DNA from: Legionella sheltonii
GTDB taxonomy: Bacteria > Pseudomonadota > Gammaproteobacteria > Legionellales > Legionellaceae
DNA length: 64,000 nucleotides
Assembly (NCBI RefSeq): GCF_026191355.1
Contig: NZ_JAPHOQ010000008.1
Location: forward strand, 169,118-233,117
Direction of reading: 5' to 3'
How positions within the stretch are numbered: position 1 is the stretch's first letter; every line of letters begins with the position of its first letter. The notes under the pieces are model-generated. The model saw only the letters and a program-made list of their open reading frames with translations. It did not search any database and was not told where the DNA came from. Positions 17,363-27,682 of this stretch are shown here, one piece after another. The translations under genes and the position numbers were made by a program.

Positions 17363-19858
17363 ATGGGAAAAGGAATTATTATACGTGTACCTCATGGTAC
17401 CGAATTATCATCAGAATTACTCAATTCATTACAGAAACGCTTTCCTGGTTATGTTTTAGAAACTTACCATCAGAAACCTGATTATAATCGGAGTTTCGGA
17501 CGTCGGGTCAATAGCCTTAACAATGCGTTCAATTTTCTTCTTGACGCATACCCCTTACCTCCGCAGAGTAATTTTTTGGCCAAGGAAACGTTACGTGATT
17601 ACGTAGAGGACTGTAAAAACTCGGCTTTAGATGCAAAAGGAGCAACAGATAAGTTACATAAAGAGTTAGAAAAATATACTGCCAAACTCATCGAAGTGAT
17701 TGCTTTGGCTTGGGGTACCTCTAACGAAGAAGCGATTGAACTGCTCAATGAGGCGGAACAATATGAATTAATGCGGAATGGTCGCAATGATTTGGCCACT
17801 TTAATGCCTTTGAAAGTGGGCGAGGATATCAGTTATATCCTTCAATTGGACGAATCGCTGCCTCCTTACTACGATGAAATAATTAACGAACTAAAAGAGA
17901 TAAAAGCCCAGAAATATCCGAAAACTCCATCCTGGCTAGCCAAGCTGCCTGAATATCAACAAGCCTATTTTTACCATCTGGATCGAGACATTAGTAGTCC
18001 TACGAAAGTGGTTCAGGATTTCACTGACTTTAAAATCAATTGGACATCAATAAAAAAGAAAGCCATCAGTTTAAAGAGGGATCTAGAACAAATTGCTAGT
18101 AATTTGTTGCCACTCCCCAAATGGTTTAATGAGTTGAGCCCGCATTTGCGAGAGATGATGCGGCTTTTGGCTGCGAATCCAGCTCAATTAGACAAAAATC
18201 TGGATCAGTTTAAAGATTTGATCACAGGAGAGAGTTTTAATAGCGAGAGTGCGGATACAGTGGGACAAATCTCCAGTCTTCCGCAATGGTACTGGGTATT
18301 GCCTCATCACCAACAGTTTTTTTTGCAACACGTACTACAAGGTTTTGATAAAATAGAAGATGCGGTTACTTTTTTATCGAGCCGTCATCGTACGCTGCCT
18401 TTGCCTGCAAATTACGCCGCTCATAGTTTATTGGGCATGAGTCATGATGGAAAAGTAATTCGCGAACTCTCAAAAAAACGTTACCGTTCCAGCCATATTG
18501 CCACACGCGATGGGTTGGAGTGGCCTGCAGCAGTACAACAACGCCATTCCGACTCTAATTTGGCTAAAGTGATGGAGCAGGTGAAACCTGATCAACCAGC
18601 ATTATTACAAACGCTGATTAGTCCAATTCATGCTGTGGACTATGTACCGACCTGGATTACAGACTTTTTACCCACATTGCCTCCAGATTTGGCCTTGTAT
18701 AAATTAGCACGGGCTGCGGTAGAGCGGCGAGAGAAGTATGCACAAGAGCGGGGAGAAAAGCTTCAACCCATTCAACAAAATAATCATCCTTATAATTTAG
18801 CAAAAAGGATCTACTATACTCCGTCAAATGATCCTGACGGTTTGAATTTATTGGCTGTGGGGAAAAAATACGTTTCCACAACTCCTGGACTACAGACTTT
18901 ACTGGATCAATATAAAAATGTTTTAGAGTCCAAACCAGGTTCCGCAACGGTTTTTGATTATGCTGGCAGAGAGTTGTTTTTGAGCTCTTTGGAACAGTTA
19001 ATTATTTTGACCATTGATGGGCATCCTTATGGATCTTGTGTGAGTGGTAAGGATAGAAAAGCCATTGAACTCATCCATACGGATGCAATGCTCCTTTATA
19101 GAGAGCTTTATGGCTGCTGGCCCATATTCGATGAACCTGAAGCTAAAGATCGCATTCGTTTTGTTTCTCTGGTCGCTGATCTTTATATGAGCCGTCATCA
19201 ACAGGAACATGCAGGACATAATGCTCCGGGCTCTGAAGGCATTAAAACTCCTGAATGGTATTTACCAGAAGATATTGCCACTGAAATTAAAAAGCGTCTC
19301 GATAGTGAGCGAGCGCTTAGAGATGATGACCGAGCTGCAACGGATAACGAAGTAAAAAATATTTTTGTGGGTGGTCATAAAAAAGTAAACGAATATTTAT
19401 TACCTAAAAACACCCTAAAATGTCGTTTAGTGGCGCGACAATTAGGCAAAAAAAATTGTAATCGACTTTACGATGCGCTTCATCCTTTAATTAACGAAAA
19501 AAGTTTATTTACCCCAGAACCGAGTTCACGTTGGTCTACTTTGTTTTTTACGGATACGTCGCCAACAACTCCTGAGGGAATAGAACAAATTTCTGAACTC
19601 ATGTTAAGTCCTACCTCTGGAAAAGATAATCTTGTACGGCTGGAAAAAATATTGCAAATCGTATTAGATAGGCCTATAGCAGATGAATCCCGTTCTGAGG
19701 CTACAAATTCTGTTTATGGACGTTTACGCTCACTTTTAAAGGCAAATGAAGAGCAACTCCCTTTTGCTGGATTGGTCGACCGGACCGTCGAAGAGTGGAG
19801 CAGCTTGTTTAATAAATCGAAACAATCACACCATAGTGAGGTACCTTTTCATCATTAA
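17363..19858 (+). CDS. sidP: SidP-like phosphoinositide 3-phosphatase, Dot/Icm effector
   Basis: The 831-residue protein carries a CX5R phosphatase loop, C559-VSGKD-R565, in a context (GSCVSGKDRKAIEL) like the inositol-polyphosphate phosphatase-type loop of SidF and SidP. SidP of Legionella hydrolyses PI3P and PI(3,5)P2 on host membranes. As I recall, in L. pneumophila it also lies beside mmsA, which supports orthology. The family length is about 820 residues. No signal peptide or membrane segment is seen, as expected for a type IV effector. The N-terminal ~300 residues are helical and charged. The C terminus (residues 790-831) is polar and ends KQSHHSEVPFHH. Substrate specificity is inferred from the family. 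Confidence 0.85.
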   Translation: MGKGIIIRVPHGTELSSELLNSLQKRFPGYVLETYHQKPDYNRSFGRRVNSLNNAFNFLLDAYPLPPQSNFLAKETLRDYVEDCKNSALDAKGATDKLHKELEKYTAKLIEVIALAWGTSNEEAIELLNEAEQYELMRNGRNDLATLMPLKVGEDISYILQLDESLPPYYDEIINELKEIKAQKYPKTPSWLAKLPEYQQAYFYHLDRDISSPTKVVQDFTDFKINWTSIKKKAISLKRDLEQIASNLLPLPKWFNELSPHLREMMRLLAANPAQLDKNLDQFKDLITGESFNSESADTVGQISSLPQWYWVLPHHQQFFLQHVLQGFDKIEDAVTFLSSRHRTLPLPANYAAHSLLGMSHDGKVIRELSKKRYRSSHIATRDGLEWPAAVQQRHSDSNLAKVMEQVKPDQPALLQTLISPIHAVDYVPTWITDFLPTLPPDLALYKLARAAVERREKYAQERGEKLQPIQQNNHPYNLAKRIYYTPSNDPDGLNLLAVGKKYVSTTPGLQTLLDQYKNVLESKPGSATVFDYAGRELFLSSLEQLIILTIDGHPYGSCVSGKDRKAIELIHTDAMLLYRELYGCWPIFDEPEAKDRIRFVSLVADLYMSRHQQEHAGHNAPGSEGIKTPEWYLPEDIATEIKKRLDSERALRDDDRAATDNEVKNIFVGGHKKVNEYLLPKNTLKCRLVARQLGKKNCNRLYDALHPLINEKSLFTPEPSSRWSTLFFTDTSPTTPEGIEQISELMLSPTSGKDNLVRLEKILQIVLDRPIADESRSEATNSVYGRLRSLLKANEEQLPFAGLVDRTVEEWSSLFNKSKQSHHSEVPFHH

Positions 19859-19862
19859 CTAG

Positions 19863-19889
19863 AGCCCGGTACATTTCGTTGGCCGGGCT
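19863..19889. terminator. Hairpin between convergent sidP and dapB
   Basis: AGCCCGG (19863-19869) pairs with CCGGGCT (19883-19889) over a 13-base loop. It sits in the 42-bp gap between the two stop codons. There is no T-tract, so termination is inferred mainly from position. Confidence 0.4.
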
Positions 19890-19900
19890 GAGTCTCGATG

Positions 19901-20632
19901 TTAAAGTAAATGCTCCAGTCCGTAAATTAATGTAGATAATCCCAAGACTTTTTGGCAGGACAAAATAATCCCGGGCATAAAACAACGGCGATCAATACAG
20001 TCATCAGTAATGGTTAATGTTTCACCTACACTACCGAAAATGACTTGTTGACGGGCAATAACACCAGGAAGACGTAACGAATGGATACTGACGTCTCGAT
20101 GGGTTCCACCACGAGCACCAGGGATCAATTCCTTGAGATTTAATTTATTTTTGGGATGTTTTCTTGCTGCAGCAATCATTTCAGCAGTTTTTAACGCAGT
20201 TCCCGATGGGGCATCAAGTTTTTGTTGATGATGCGCCTCAATAATTTCCACCTCGGGAAAGTACTCAGCAGCCTTAGCCGCAAAAAGCATCATCAAAACA
20301 GCACTTATAGAAAAATTAGGTACAATGATGCCACCCAGACGACGACTTTCACATAATGCGGTTAATTCTTTAATTTGATCTGAAAGAAGTCCTGAGGTTC
20401 CAATAATTGGGTGTGCGCCATGTTTGATAATAGTAAGGCTATTTTGATACACACAATCTGCACGAGTGAGATCAACCACAATTTGTGCTTTAGTCTCTTC
20501 AATTGCTTGCGCTAAATTATCTTGTTTGCCAAGTTGGGCAACTAATTCAAATTCCTTGTGATTCTCTAAAGTCTCACAAGCCAATGAGCCCATTTTACCA
20601 TTGGCCCCATTCACAATAACACGCGTTAACAT
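19901..20632 (-). CDS. dapB: 4-hydroxy-tetrahydrodipicolinate reductase
   Basis: AGGAG just before the ATG at 20632 (MLTRVIVNGANGKMG) marks the start; upstream in-frame ATGs would run into the small gene before it. The 243-residue enzyme has the dinucleotide loop NGANGKMG, the catalytic EAHHQQKLDAPSGTA motif and GARGGTHRD. It acts in lysine and meso-diaminopimelate synthesis. It follows the small membrane protein gene by 20 bp. Confidence 0.95.
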   Translation of the reverse strand: MLTRVIVNGANGKMGSLACETLENHKEFELVAQLGKQDNLAQAIEETKAQIVVDLTRADCVYQNSLTIIKHGAHPIIGTSGLLSDQIKELTALCESRRLGGIIVPNFSISAVLMMLFAAKAAEYFPEVEIIEAHHQQKLDAPSGTALKTAEMIAAARKHPKNKLNLKELIPGARGGTHRDVSIHSLRLPGVIARQQVIFGSVGETLTITDDCIDRRCFMPGIILSCQKVLGLSTLIYGLEHLL

Positions 20633-20652
20633 AGTTCTCCTCATAAAATGAT

Positions 20653-20844
20653 TTATGATTTTTCTTTTGGGGGAGGATAGTGAGTTCGCAAAGCCCAAAT
20701 GGTTGCAAAAGGCCATCCAATCACTGTTGCTTGTAAAGCTAGGGCAACAAAGGCGCCTCCAGGATTATCATTCATAAGAAAAATGATCCATGGAAAGAAT
20801 ACAGCGAGGAAGAATATAAACATTTTTTGTATGAAGCTTACCAT
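20653..20844 (-). CDS. Small Pmp3/YqaE-like membrane protein
   Basis: The 63-residue protein has two hydrophobic segments (about residues 5-23 and 31-50). They are joined by a loop MNDNPGGAF and followed by QATVIGWPFATIWALR, the pattern of Pmp3/YqaE-family proteolipids. The tail is short and charged. It is on the same strand as dapB and 20 bp upstream. Function in Legionella is unknown; relatives modulate membrane potential or stress tolerance. Confidence 0.7.
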   Translation of the reverse strand: MVSFIQKMFIFFLAVFFPWIIFLMNDNPGGAFVALALQATVIGWPFATIWALRTHYPPPKEKS

Positions 20845-21256
20845 ATAGTGCTCCCATAAGCTTTAATCGAAACGTTAAATCCGTCATTAAATAATCTTAG
20901 CAAAAGCAGTTGAAACGAGTTGTGCAAGCGAAGGATGCTCACTAGGGTTTCAACTGTTTTATCAAGGATTATGCATGTTATCACATCAATGCACAGACCA
21001 AAAAATGATGGCCATTGCAAAAAGACCTGTTTCATTATAGGACCATAATTACCTATTTTTCTACTAGAGCCGTTCATTGTTCTACTCATTGATCAAACTG
21101 AGCAACTATTCGCCTGATCTGCCTTATTTTCCTTTTTATGCACCGTAACTGAACATGATTAAGAATGCTTGCAAACAATCATTAAACATTGTACATTGTG
21201 CGCTCATTCTTAAGGCCAATCTGGAATGACATTTACTATCTAACAAGGGTACTCTA
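20845..21256. other. Intergenic region between the Pmp3-like gene and rocC
   Basis: No convincing gene is seen. An 83-codon minus-strand frame here has no ribosome site and no recognisable motif. The right part holds a candidate promoter for the ProQ-domain gene. Confidence 0.5.
21169..21197 (+). promoter_or_regulatory. Candidate promoter of the ProQ/FinO gene
   Basis: TTGCAA (21169-21174) and TACATT (21192-21197) are 17 bp apart and about 60 bp before the start codon at 21257. The match to consensus is moderate. Confidence 0.4.
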
Positions 21257-21943
21257 ATGAGAAAACAGGAGCTGCACCCACGCACCGCTGTTATAAATAA
21301 AACTCAAAAAAATAAGTCTAAAAAAGCACGAACCGATGCATTGTTATGGCTCGCTGCACATTTTCCTGAAGCATTCGATAATTCATTACGAATTCGTCCA
21401 TTAAAAATAGGGATTATGGATGATATCTTGCTGCATGCAGATAACGCTGCAGAACAAGGTATTTCCAAAAGTAAATTAAGGGAGGCCGTGGTTTTATTCA
21501 CCCGCCGTCTTGATTATTTGGCGTGCCTAAAGTTGCGAGAAATGCGCATTGATTTGCACGGTAACGTTGTTGGTGAAGTCAGTGAAGAAGAAGCCGAGCA
21601 CGCTGCAGTTAAGATTAAGAAGCGTGTTGAAAAAAGCGTACGAAATGCACGTAAAGTTCTGACGGAAAAAACACCAAATCAAGTCAGTTCATCGCAGCAA
21701 AATACAAGCTTCCAAGCGAAAATAGGTCAACCATCGTTACCTGCTGAAGACCACTTTCCTACTTATCCAGTGCGCTCCTCAACATACAATACCTTAAATG
21801 CACCAGCACAACCTGCTAGAGCTACGGCAGTGATGGTAAAAAATAAAACTACAAGACAATACGATCCCGATGTTGTCGCGCGTTTGAAAGAGAAATTAGG
21901 GCTCTCGAGAAGCCTTGAAGAGAAAAAGGAAGTCATAGAATAG
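21257..21943 (+). CDS. rocC: ProQ/FinO-domain RNA chaperone, RocC-like
   Basis: The 228-residue protein opens with a basic tail. A ProQ/FinO domain follows (about residues 25-110) with WLAAHFPEAF, RPLKIGIMDDIL and the TRRLDYLACLKLREMRIDLHG stretch. The linker and C-terminal tail are basic, Gln/Ser/Pro-rich and probably flexible. In L. pneumophila RocC binds the sRNA RocR and represses competence genes; the domain, the length and the location near sidP and dapB fit that protein. Orthology rather than paralogy is inferred from the neighbourhood. Confidence 0.82.
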   Translation: MRKQELHPRTAVINKTQKNKSKKARTDALLWLAAHFPEAFDNSLRIRPLKIGIMDDILLHADNAAEQGISKSKLREAVVLFTRRLDYLACLKLREMRIDLHGNVVGEVSEEEAEHAAVKIKKRVEKSVRNARKVLTEKTPNQVSSSQQNTSFQAKIGQPSLPAEDHFPTYPVRSSTYNTLNAPAQPARATAVMVKNKTTRQYDPDVVARLKEKLGLSRSLEEKKEVIE

Positions 21944-21969
21944 TTCTTGCTGTAATTTGAGTGACGCGT

Positions 21970-22096
21970 AGCGCAATCTCATCATCCCGAACTTTGCAAG
22001 GGCTCTCTAAGTTGTAGCACAATGCCATACTAAGAGAACCCTCGTTGCATCCGAGATGACACAAAAGAACCTGGGTTAGGCTGCGCCTTACCCAGG
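21970..22096. repeat. Two palindromic repeats between convergent genes
   Basis: The first part (about 21984-22060) pairs AGGGCTCTCTAAG with CTAAGAGAACCCT and ends ATCCGAGATGAC. A related sequence, ATCCCGAGTGCAGGGAGGAA, occurs at 31420-31490. The second part (22070-22096) is CCTGGGTTAGGC-TGC-GCCTTACCCAGG, one mismatch from perfect, and belongs to the CCTGGGT family. It separates rocC from the gene at 22116 and could terminate both. Confidence 0.6.
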
Positions 22097-22115
22097 CTAG
22101 AAGGCATCACTTCTT

Positions 22116-23390
22116 TTAGTCAAAATCACAAGTCATTAGAAAATCTGCTAACGTCTTTTTATCCGTTACTTCGATATTAAAACCGCCGCTATTGGTAGCC
22201 GGAACATACTCAGAATTTCCTTGAACATTGATTGGATATATAGGCCATGGATACCAATCATAAGTAAATCCTTGTCCTGTCCATGGGTAATGAATGGGTT
22301 GACCCGAATCTTTACTTGGGGTCTTGCTGCAATAAGCGGAATAAAATTGATTTGTTAAGAACGAGCTGAGTGTCGTTCCATCATAGGGTGCGGGGGGCGG
22401 ATTTTTGCAATTATGAGCGATTTCTAGAGCAGAAACAGGGCAGGAAAGGGTTTCAATACTGCTATTCACCGCACAGGGTCGAAAAATATTGCCATCTTGT
22501 ACCCCAGAAAGGTGCGGATTATTTCTTAATTTGAAAAAAGTAAATGCGCGTTGTACGTCCGGGGAGTCTGGTGGTAATCCGAAAAACTCGTTAATACGAA
22601 CGCCCGCATCTTCTAATGATAAATTAGAACGCTTAATTGAATAACATAAAGACTTTAAATTTTCTGCTGAACCCAGGAATAAGAAACCATAGTTGCCGTT
22701 ACTGTAATTGGGTGAGGGAGGGACTGTTGGATCTGGATAGTTAAAAGTAGAGTAGACTACGGCTGGATATTCATAATCTGGATTAGGGGTTTGTGCGCTG
22801 GAATAGGGAGGGAATGACTCTAAAGGATAAAATTGTTGCAGCAGGCCAAAGTTTTTCAGTGCTGTAGGCATGACTGTCAGATTATAAATTGTCTGATAGG
22901 CTAGGTATTTATTATATCTCGGATCAGATAATCGTGCCGGATCGGATACCTTCCCGTCATGAATGCGTTCGCAATAATAGTTGAACTTGAGAAACGGCTC
23001 ATCATAAGAGGCACATTTGATGCTGACTTTGCCACAGTAGGGATCATTAACCTGATCACTTGGCGGACTGTCGATTACAAAATTTCTAATCTTAAATTTA
23101 AAGGCCATGCGCTCTTTACCCGTTGGAATATAAGGATTGGAGAGGATATAAGTTGTTGCTGGATAAACATAGACATTAGGATTTGCTTGGTAATTGCAAT
23201 TCGGATGCGCTTGGCTGTAATTTTGATATACCATTTGCACACGGGCCCGTAACTTGCGCTCTTCTGAAGAAAATTTATTGTCTTGCTGAACTTTTTCTAT
23301 TTTTAAAACATCCCAATAGCCTTCTTCACAATAAGCACTACTGCATAAAAAATATGATGTGAGAAATAAAAATAATGATGTTATTTTCAT
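22116..23390 (-). CDS. Exported protein of unknown function
   Basis: AAGGATAATT precedes the ATG at 23390 (MKITSLFLFLTSYF), giving 424 residues with a clear signal peptide ending near CSSAYC. The mature part is rich in Pro, Tyr, Asn and Cys, with about a dozen cysteines that could form disulfides in the periplasm. I recognise no family motif. The C-terminal half has repeated aromatic and proline stretches such as HYPWTGQGFTYDWYPWPIYP. It stands alone between rocC and tRNA-Gly. Confidence 0.7.
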   Translation of the reverse strand: MKITSLFLFLTSYFLCSSAYCEEGYWDVLKIEKVQQDNKFSSEERKLRARVQMVYQNYSQAHPNCNYQANPNVYVYPATTYILSNPYIPTGKERMAFKFKIRNFVIDSPPSDQVNDPYCGKVSIKCASYDEPFLKFNYYCERIHDGKVSDPARLSDPRYNKYLAYQTIYNLTVMPTALKNFGLLQQFYPLESFPPYSSAQTPNPDYEYPAVVYSTFNYPDPTVPPSPNYSNGNYGFLFLGSAENLKSLCYSIKRSNLSLEDAGVRINEFFGLPPDSPDVQRAFTFFKLRNNPHLSGVQDGNIFRPCAVNSSIETLSCPVSALEIAHNCKNPPPAPYDGTTLSSFLTNQFYSAYCSKTPSKDSGQPIHYPWTGQGFTYDWYPWPIYPINVQGNSEYVPATNSGGFNIEVTDKKTLADFLMTCDFD

Positions 23391-23724
23391 AATTATCCTT
23401 AACAAATGAGTCACGTCGATTGGGGCTTACAAAATTCTTAAAGTAATCAATTTTTTCAGATCATAAGGAGACAATCTACCGCAAACGATAAGGCAGTTCG
23501 TGGTTGGTGTGTGTTTTAAAACAGGATCTGGAAATAAAGAGAAAGCACTTAAACCTAGTGAATTTGAGTTAAATAGCTCATAACAATTCCTTATGTTATT
23601 ACTTGGGGTGGCTGTGGCGAATTAAAAACACTTTATGATACACGCGGCAAACGGAACAAACAAGGTTTGATTGTTGCATCAAAAAGTACCAATGACACAC
23701 GAGTATCATCAGTACACCTTAATG
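23391..23724. other. Intergenic region between the exported protein gene and tRNA-Gly
   Basis: About 330 bp without a supportable gene. Short open stretches lack starts and ribosome sites. It may carry the promoter of the minus-strand exported protein gene; no clear boxes were assigned. Confidence 0.4.
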
Positions 23725-23795
23725 AGCGGGTGATGGGAATCGAACCCACGCCATCAGCTTGGGAAGCTGAGGTTCTACCATTGAACTACACCCGC
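23725..23795 (-). tRNA. glyU: tRNA-Gly (anticodon CCC)
   Basis: The minus strand starts GCGGGTGTAGTTCAATGGTA and folds as a cloverleaf. The acceptor stem GCGGGTG pairs with CACCCGC. The anticodon stem TCAGC/GCTGA encloses the loop TTCCCAA, giving anticodon CCC. The T arm contains GGTTCGATTCC. The 3' CCA is not encoded (the sequence continues CAT). The order of features resembles E. coli glyU. Confidence 0.95.
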
Positions 23796-23817
23796 AAAAT
23801 TTTATTTATTATAATCT

Positions 23818-25236
23818 CTAAACCCGAATAATCTCCATACTGTTTGTACCGCCTGCTGAACCAATTACTCGACCACGTGTTAATAATACAAAGTGTTCTT
23901 TCTCCAGATGGCCTAACTTGATTAACTCTGCAAGTACTTGTTGATTCAAGGTTTCAGAAGCGAATTGATGGTAATCCATAAACACTGGGAACACATTATG
24001 AACAAGACATAAGCGACCTATAGTTCTCTTATTCGCAGATACGGCAATAATAGGAACGGCGCTTTGTTGTCTTGATATCCATAATGCGGTATCGCCTGAT
24101 TCAGTCAAAGTAATAATGGCTTGGATAGGGAAATGATTCGCCGCATGCATTGTTGCCATCGCAATTGCTTGATCGGCACGTTGGTAATGATAGGTTTCCT
24201 CGTTACTATGATAGTAAAAATTCGCATGCTTCTCAGCACTGAGGCAGATCTTATTGACCATAGCGAGAACTTTTACGGGGAATTGACCACTGGCAGTTTC
24301 TGCAGACAACATCACCGCATCAGTTCCATCCAATATGGCATTAGCAACATCAGAAACTTCGGCACGAGTGGGTTGAGGATGGCTAATCATCGATTCCATC
24401 ATTTGTGTTGCAGTGATGACCACTTTATCCAATCTACGGGCTTCACCAATAATATGTTTTTGAATGGCAGGGACTTCTGCCGCACCTACTTCAACGCCTA
24501 GATCACCTCGTGCAACCATGATTGCATCGGCTTCCTGAATAATTTCAGTGAGGAATTCCAGCGCCTCTGTCCGTTCGATTTTTGCGATAATCGGTATTTT
24601 TTTACCGAATTCAGTGATGAGGGCACGGGTATGGCGAATGTCTTCGGCATCTTTTACAAAGGACAAACTGATGTAATCTACCTCCGCTTCAATGGCTGTA
24701 TGTAAATCACGTTTGTCTTTATCCGTCATGGTTCTGGCTGCCAGGCCACCGCCTTTTCTGTTTAATCCTTTAAGATCACTCAGAATACCCCCTTCAATGA
24801 CGATACAGTGAATTTTAGAGCCAGAAATGGTTTTGACTTCTAATTCAATCAAGCCATCATTAAGCAATAAATGATCTCCTGGGGCAAGTTCCCGAGCTAG
24901 ACTTGGATAAGCTACAGATACTTCATTATTATTACCTAAGAGTTCTGGGGCATCGCAATCCAAAGTGAAGGCTTGACCTTCAATCAAGGAGATCGATTTA
25001 TTTTGGAAACGGCCAATGCGAATTTTGGGCCCTTGCAAATCGGCCATGACTGCCACGGGGCAATTCAACTCTTCCGCAATTCCTCGAACCAGGGCAATAA
25101 GCTGCAATGCAGAGGTATCGGCATGGGAGAAGTTAATGCGTACCACGTCAACACCAGCGGTTAACATGGCTCGGAGTGTGATTGGGTCGCTACTGGATGG
25201 TCCTAATGTGGCAACAATTTTAGTTTGTCTTAACAT
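23818..25236 (-). CDS. pyk: Pyruvate kinase
   Basis: The start is taken at 25236 ([15 protein letters not shown]), the canonical pyruvate kinase N terminus, which overlaps the end of pgk by 17 bp; a longer frame upstream is inside pgk. At 472 residues it shows VRINFSHAD, the catalytic Lys in [20 protein letters not shown] and TQMMESM. It makes pyruvate and ATP from PEP. It is the last gene of the tkt-gap-pgk-pyk series. Confidence 0.95.
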   Translation of the reverse strand: MLRQTKIVATLGPSSSDPITLRAMLTAGVDVVRINFSHADTSALQLIALVRGIAEELNCPVAVMADLQGPKIRIGRFQNKSISLIEGQAFTLDCDAPELLGNNNEVSVAYPSLARELAPGDHLLLNDGLIELEVKTISGSKIHCIVIEGGILSDLKGLNRKGGGLAARTMTDKDKRDLHTAIEAEVDYISLSFVKDAEDIRHTRALITEFGKKIPIIAKIERTEALEFLTEIIQEADAIMVARGDLGVEVGAAEVPAIQKHIIGEARRLDKVVITATQMMESMISHPQPTRAEVSDVANAILDGTDAVMLSAETASGQFPVKVLAMVNKICLSAEKHANFYYHSNEETYHYQRADQAIAMATMHAANHFPIQAIITLTESGDTALWISRQQSAVPIIAVSANKRTIGRLCLVHNVFPVFMDYHQFASETLNQQVLAELIKLGHLEKEHFVLLTRGRVIGSAGGTNSMEIIRV

Positions 25237-26410
25237 CTTGTGCACGCTCCTGCAAAATGGCAACAGCTGGCAAGGTCTTTCCTTCCAAACACTCAAGAAA
25301 CGCCCCACCCCCTGTGGAAACATAAGAAATTTGCTGGTTTAAATCATAGAGATCGATTGCTGCAAGCGTATCGCCACCACCGGCAATTGAAAAGGCATCG
25401 CTTTCAGCAATAGCAATAGCTAAGGCGCGGGTTCCATAAGCAAACTGTGCAAATTCAAAAACTCCAACAGGACCATTCCAAATGATAGTTTTAGCTTGAT
25501 TAATAATATCAACGTACTCACTGACGGTCATCGGACCAATATCGAGAATCATGTCGTCTGTAGCGACATTTTGCAGTGATTTATTATAGGCTGGGCAATG
25601 TTCACTAAAGGATTTGCCGACTACCACATCAGTTGGTAAGGGGATATGGCAGCCTTTCTCTTTAGCCAGTTGGAGAATTTCACGTGCTTCATCCAATAAA
25701 TTCTGTTCATAAAGAGAAACACCAATTTCAAATCCCTGGGCTTTAAGGAATGTATTGGCAATTCCACCTCCAGGGATTAAATAATCAACGAGAGTGACTA
25801 ATTGGCGTAACAAACTGAGTTTCGTGGAAACTTTGGCGCCACCGACAATTGCCACAATGGGTTTTTTGGGGGCGGCAAGTGCCTTGTTCAAAGCATCCAG
25901 TTCCCTTACTAATAAGGGGCCTGCCACTGCAATCGGTGCATATTGAGCGACACCGTAAGTCGAGGCTTGCGCTCGGTGCGCTGTTCCAAAAGCATCCATG
26001 ACAAAAACATCACATAGATTGGCAAGTTTCCTTGCCAGCTGTTCTTCATTGCTTTTTTCGCCAACATTAAAGCGTACGTTTTCGCAAACGACTAATTCAC
26101 CTGGTTTGACTTCCACGCCATTGAGGTAATCACTTACGAAACGAACAGGATAATCTAAATGGTCCTGCATATATTCTGCAATGGGCGCCATCGAAAAACG
26201 TCGTTCGAATTTTCCTTCTTCAGGACGTCCCAAATGAGATAAGACGATAACTGCAGCACCAGCATCTAAAGCAGCTTTAAGCGTAGGAAGCGCTGCCTGT
26301 AATCGTTGGTCACTGGTAATAATCCCCTCTTTGATTGGAACATTCAGATCTTCACGAATCAGCACCCGCTTTCCTGACAGGTCTATATCCCGCATTTGTA
26401 TCAGATTCAT
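25220..26410 (-). CDS. pgk: Phosphoglycerate kinase
   Basis: The 396-residue protein has the N-terminal substrate-binding REDLNVP, the SHLGRPEEG motif, [21 protein letters not shown], and the C-terminal nucleotide motif [11 protein letters not shown]. It lies between gap (14 bp upstream) and pyk (overlapping). It interconverts 1,3-bisphosphoglycerate and 3-phosphoglycerate. Confidence 0.96.
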   Translation of the reverse strand: MNLIQMRDIDLSGKRVLIREDLNVPIKEGIITSDQRLQAALPTLKAALDAGAAVIVLSHLGRPEEGKFERRFSMAPIAEYMQDHLDYPVRFVSDYLNGVEVKPGELVVCENVRFNVGEKSNEEQLARKLANLCDVFVMDAFGTAHRAQASTYGVAQYAPIAVAGPLLVRELDALNKALAAPKKPIVAIVGGAKVSTKLSLLRQLVTLVDYLIPGGGIANTFLKAQGFEIGVSLYEQNLLDEAREILQLAKEKGCHIPLPTDVVVGKSFSEHCPAYNKSLQNVATDDMILDIGPMTVSEYVDIINQAKTIIWNGPVGVFEFAQFAYGTRALAIAIAESDAFSIAGGGDTLAAIDLYDLNQQISYVSTGGGAFLECLEGKTLPAVAILQERAQDVKTN

Positions 26411-26432
26411 CAGTTATCTCCAAACAGGGGTT

Positions 26433-27425
26433 CTAGCAACTCATCATTTGCTGAGCTGTATCAAGCATACGATTAGAAAAGCCCCATTCATTGTCATACC
26501 AGGCTACAATTTTAACAAGGTTACCAAATACTTTAGTTTGAGTAGTGTCAAAAATAGCTGATGCAGGATTATGATTAAAATCACAGGAAACTAAAGGATC
26601 ATCATTAATTTGTAAGATGCTACTTTTTGCTTGGCGTACAATATCGTTGACTTCTTTTGCAGTGGTTTCACGTTTTGCTGTAAAAGTTAAATCAATAACA
26701 GACACGTTAAGAACTGGAACACGCATCGCAAAACCATCCAGTTTTCCTGCTAATTCAGGTAATACCAATCCTACTGCTGCTGCGGCACCTGTTTTGGTTG
26801 GAATAATGGAGTGGGCTGCTGCACGAGCACGACGTAGATCTTCATGGCTTCCATCTAAAAGCATTTGATCATTGGTGTAGGCATGCACGGTATTTAATAA
26901 ACCTGCTTCAATGCCTAAAGCATCGTTTAATGGTTTCACAACTGGAGCTAAACAATTTGTGGTGCATGAAGCATTGGAAACGATGAGATCAGAGGCTTTG
27001 AGTTTATGGTGGTTTACTCCATAAACTATGGTCGCATCCACATTTTTTCCTGGGGCAGAAATCAATACTTTTTTTGCACCAGCAGTAATATGTTGCATCG
27101 CTTTTTCGCGCTCGGTAAAAAAGCCGGTGCACTCTAAAACTAAATCAATGTTCAACTGTTTCCACGGCAAATTCAGGGGATTGCGTTCGGCAATGATTTT
27201 AATCGCATGACCATCGATAACAAGCATGTCACCTTCAACACTTACATCGGATGCGAAACGACCATGTGTTGTATCATAACGGGTCAAATGTGCTGTAGTA
27301 TCAATCGCAGATAAATCATTGATTGCAACAATTTCAAATTCATTTTGTTTTTTTGATTCAAAAATTGCTCTTAAGATACAACGGCCAATGCGACCGTAGC
27401 CGTTAATCGCGACACGTATTGTCAT
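26433..27425 (-). CDS. gap: Glyceraldehyde-3-phosphate dehydrogenase
   Basis: GGAGAGAAG precedes the ATG at 27425 ([15 protein letters not shown]), so this start is used rather than one 15 codons upstream; the product is 330 residues. The NAD loop NGYGRIGR, the catalytic [12 protein letters not shown] and the C-terminal [12 protein letters not shown] are all present. It is the phosphorylating glycolytic enzyme and is followed by pgk. Confidence 0.95.
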   Translation of the reverse strand: MTIRVAINGYGRIGRCILRAIFESKKQNEFEIVAINDLSAIDTTAHLTRYDTTHGRFASDVSVEGDMLVIDGHAIKIIAERNPLNLPWKQLNIDLVLECTGFFTEREKAMQHITAGAKKVLISAPGKNVDATIVYGVNHHKLKASDLIVSNASCTTNCLAPVVKPLNDALGIEAGLLNTVHAYTNDQMLLDGSHEDLRRARAAAHSIIPTKTGAAAAVGLVLPELAGKLDGFAMRVPVLNVSVIDLTFTAKRETTAKEVNDIVRQAKSSILQINDDPLVSCDFNHNPASAIFDTTQTKVFGNLVKIVAWYDNEWGFSNRMLDTAQQMMSC

Positions 27426-27540
27426 ATTACTTCTCTCCAATTTTAGTGGCGTCTGTTTACAATCTAGCAAATGGTAAGCAGACCCTTTATCTCAAGTTAA
27501 GTATCTAATTCGTAGCTTTACCGCCATGAAGCTCAGCAAT

Positions 27541-27646
27541 CCCCTCTCCCCATGGGAAGAAGGGATCTCCGTAGGGCTGATGAGGGTTTTTAATTGCGGT
27601 TATGTGAACCCTCACTCAACCCCTCTCCCATAAGTGGGGGAGGGCA
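27541..27646. repeat. CCCCTCTCCC-type intergenic repeat
   Basis: This is a second copy of the repeat family seen at 886-986. CCCCTCTCCCCATGGG opens it and CCCCTCTCCCATAAGTGGGG closes it. It lies in the ~260-bp gap between tkt and gap, so it could partly uncouple their expression. Confidence 0.55.
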
Positions 27647-27682
27647 TGCTTCTTTGCTTTATCTAGACTACAAATTTATTAA

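Noticed and set aside
20838..21089. 83-codon minus-strand frame upstream of the Pmp3-like gene
   Set aside because: No ribosome site, no recognisable motif and it overlaps the start of the next gene; likely non-coding.
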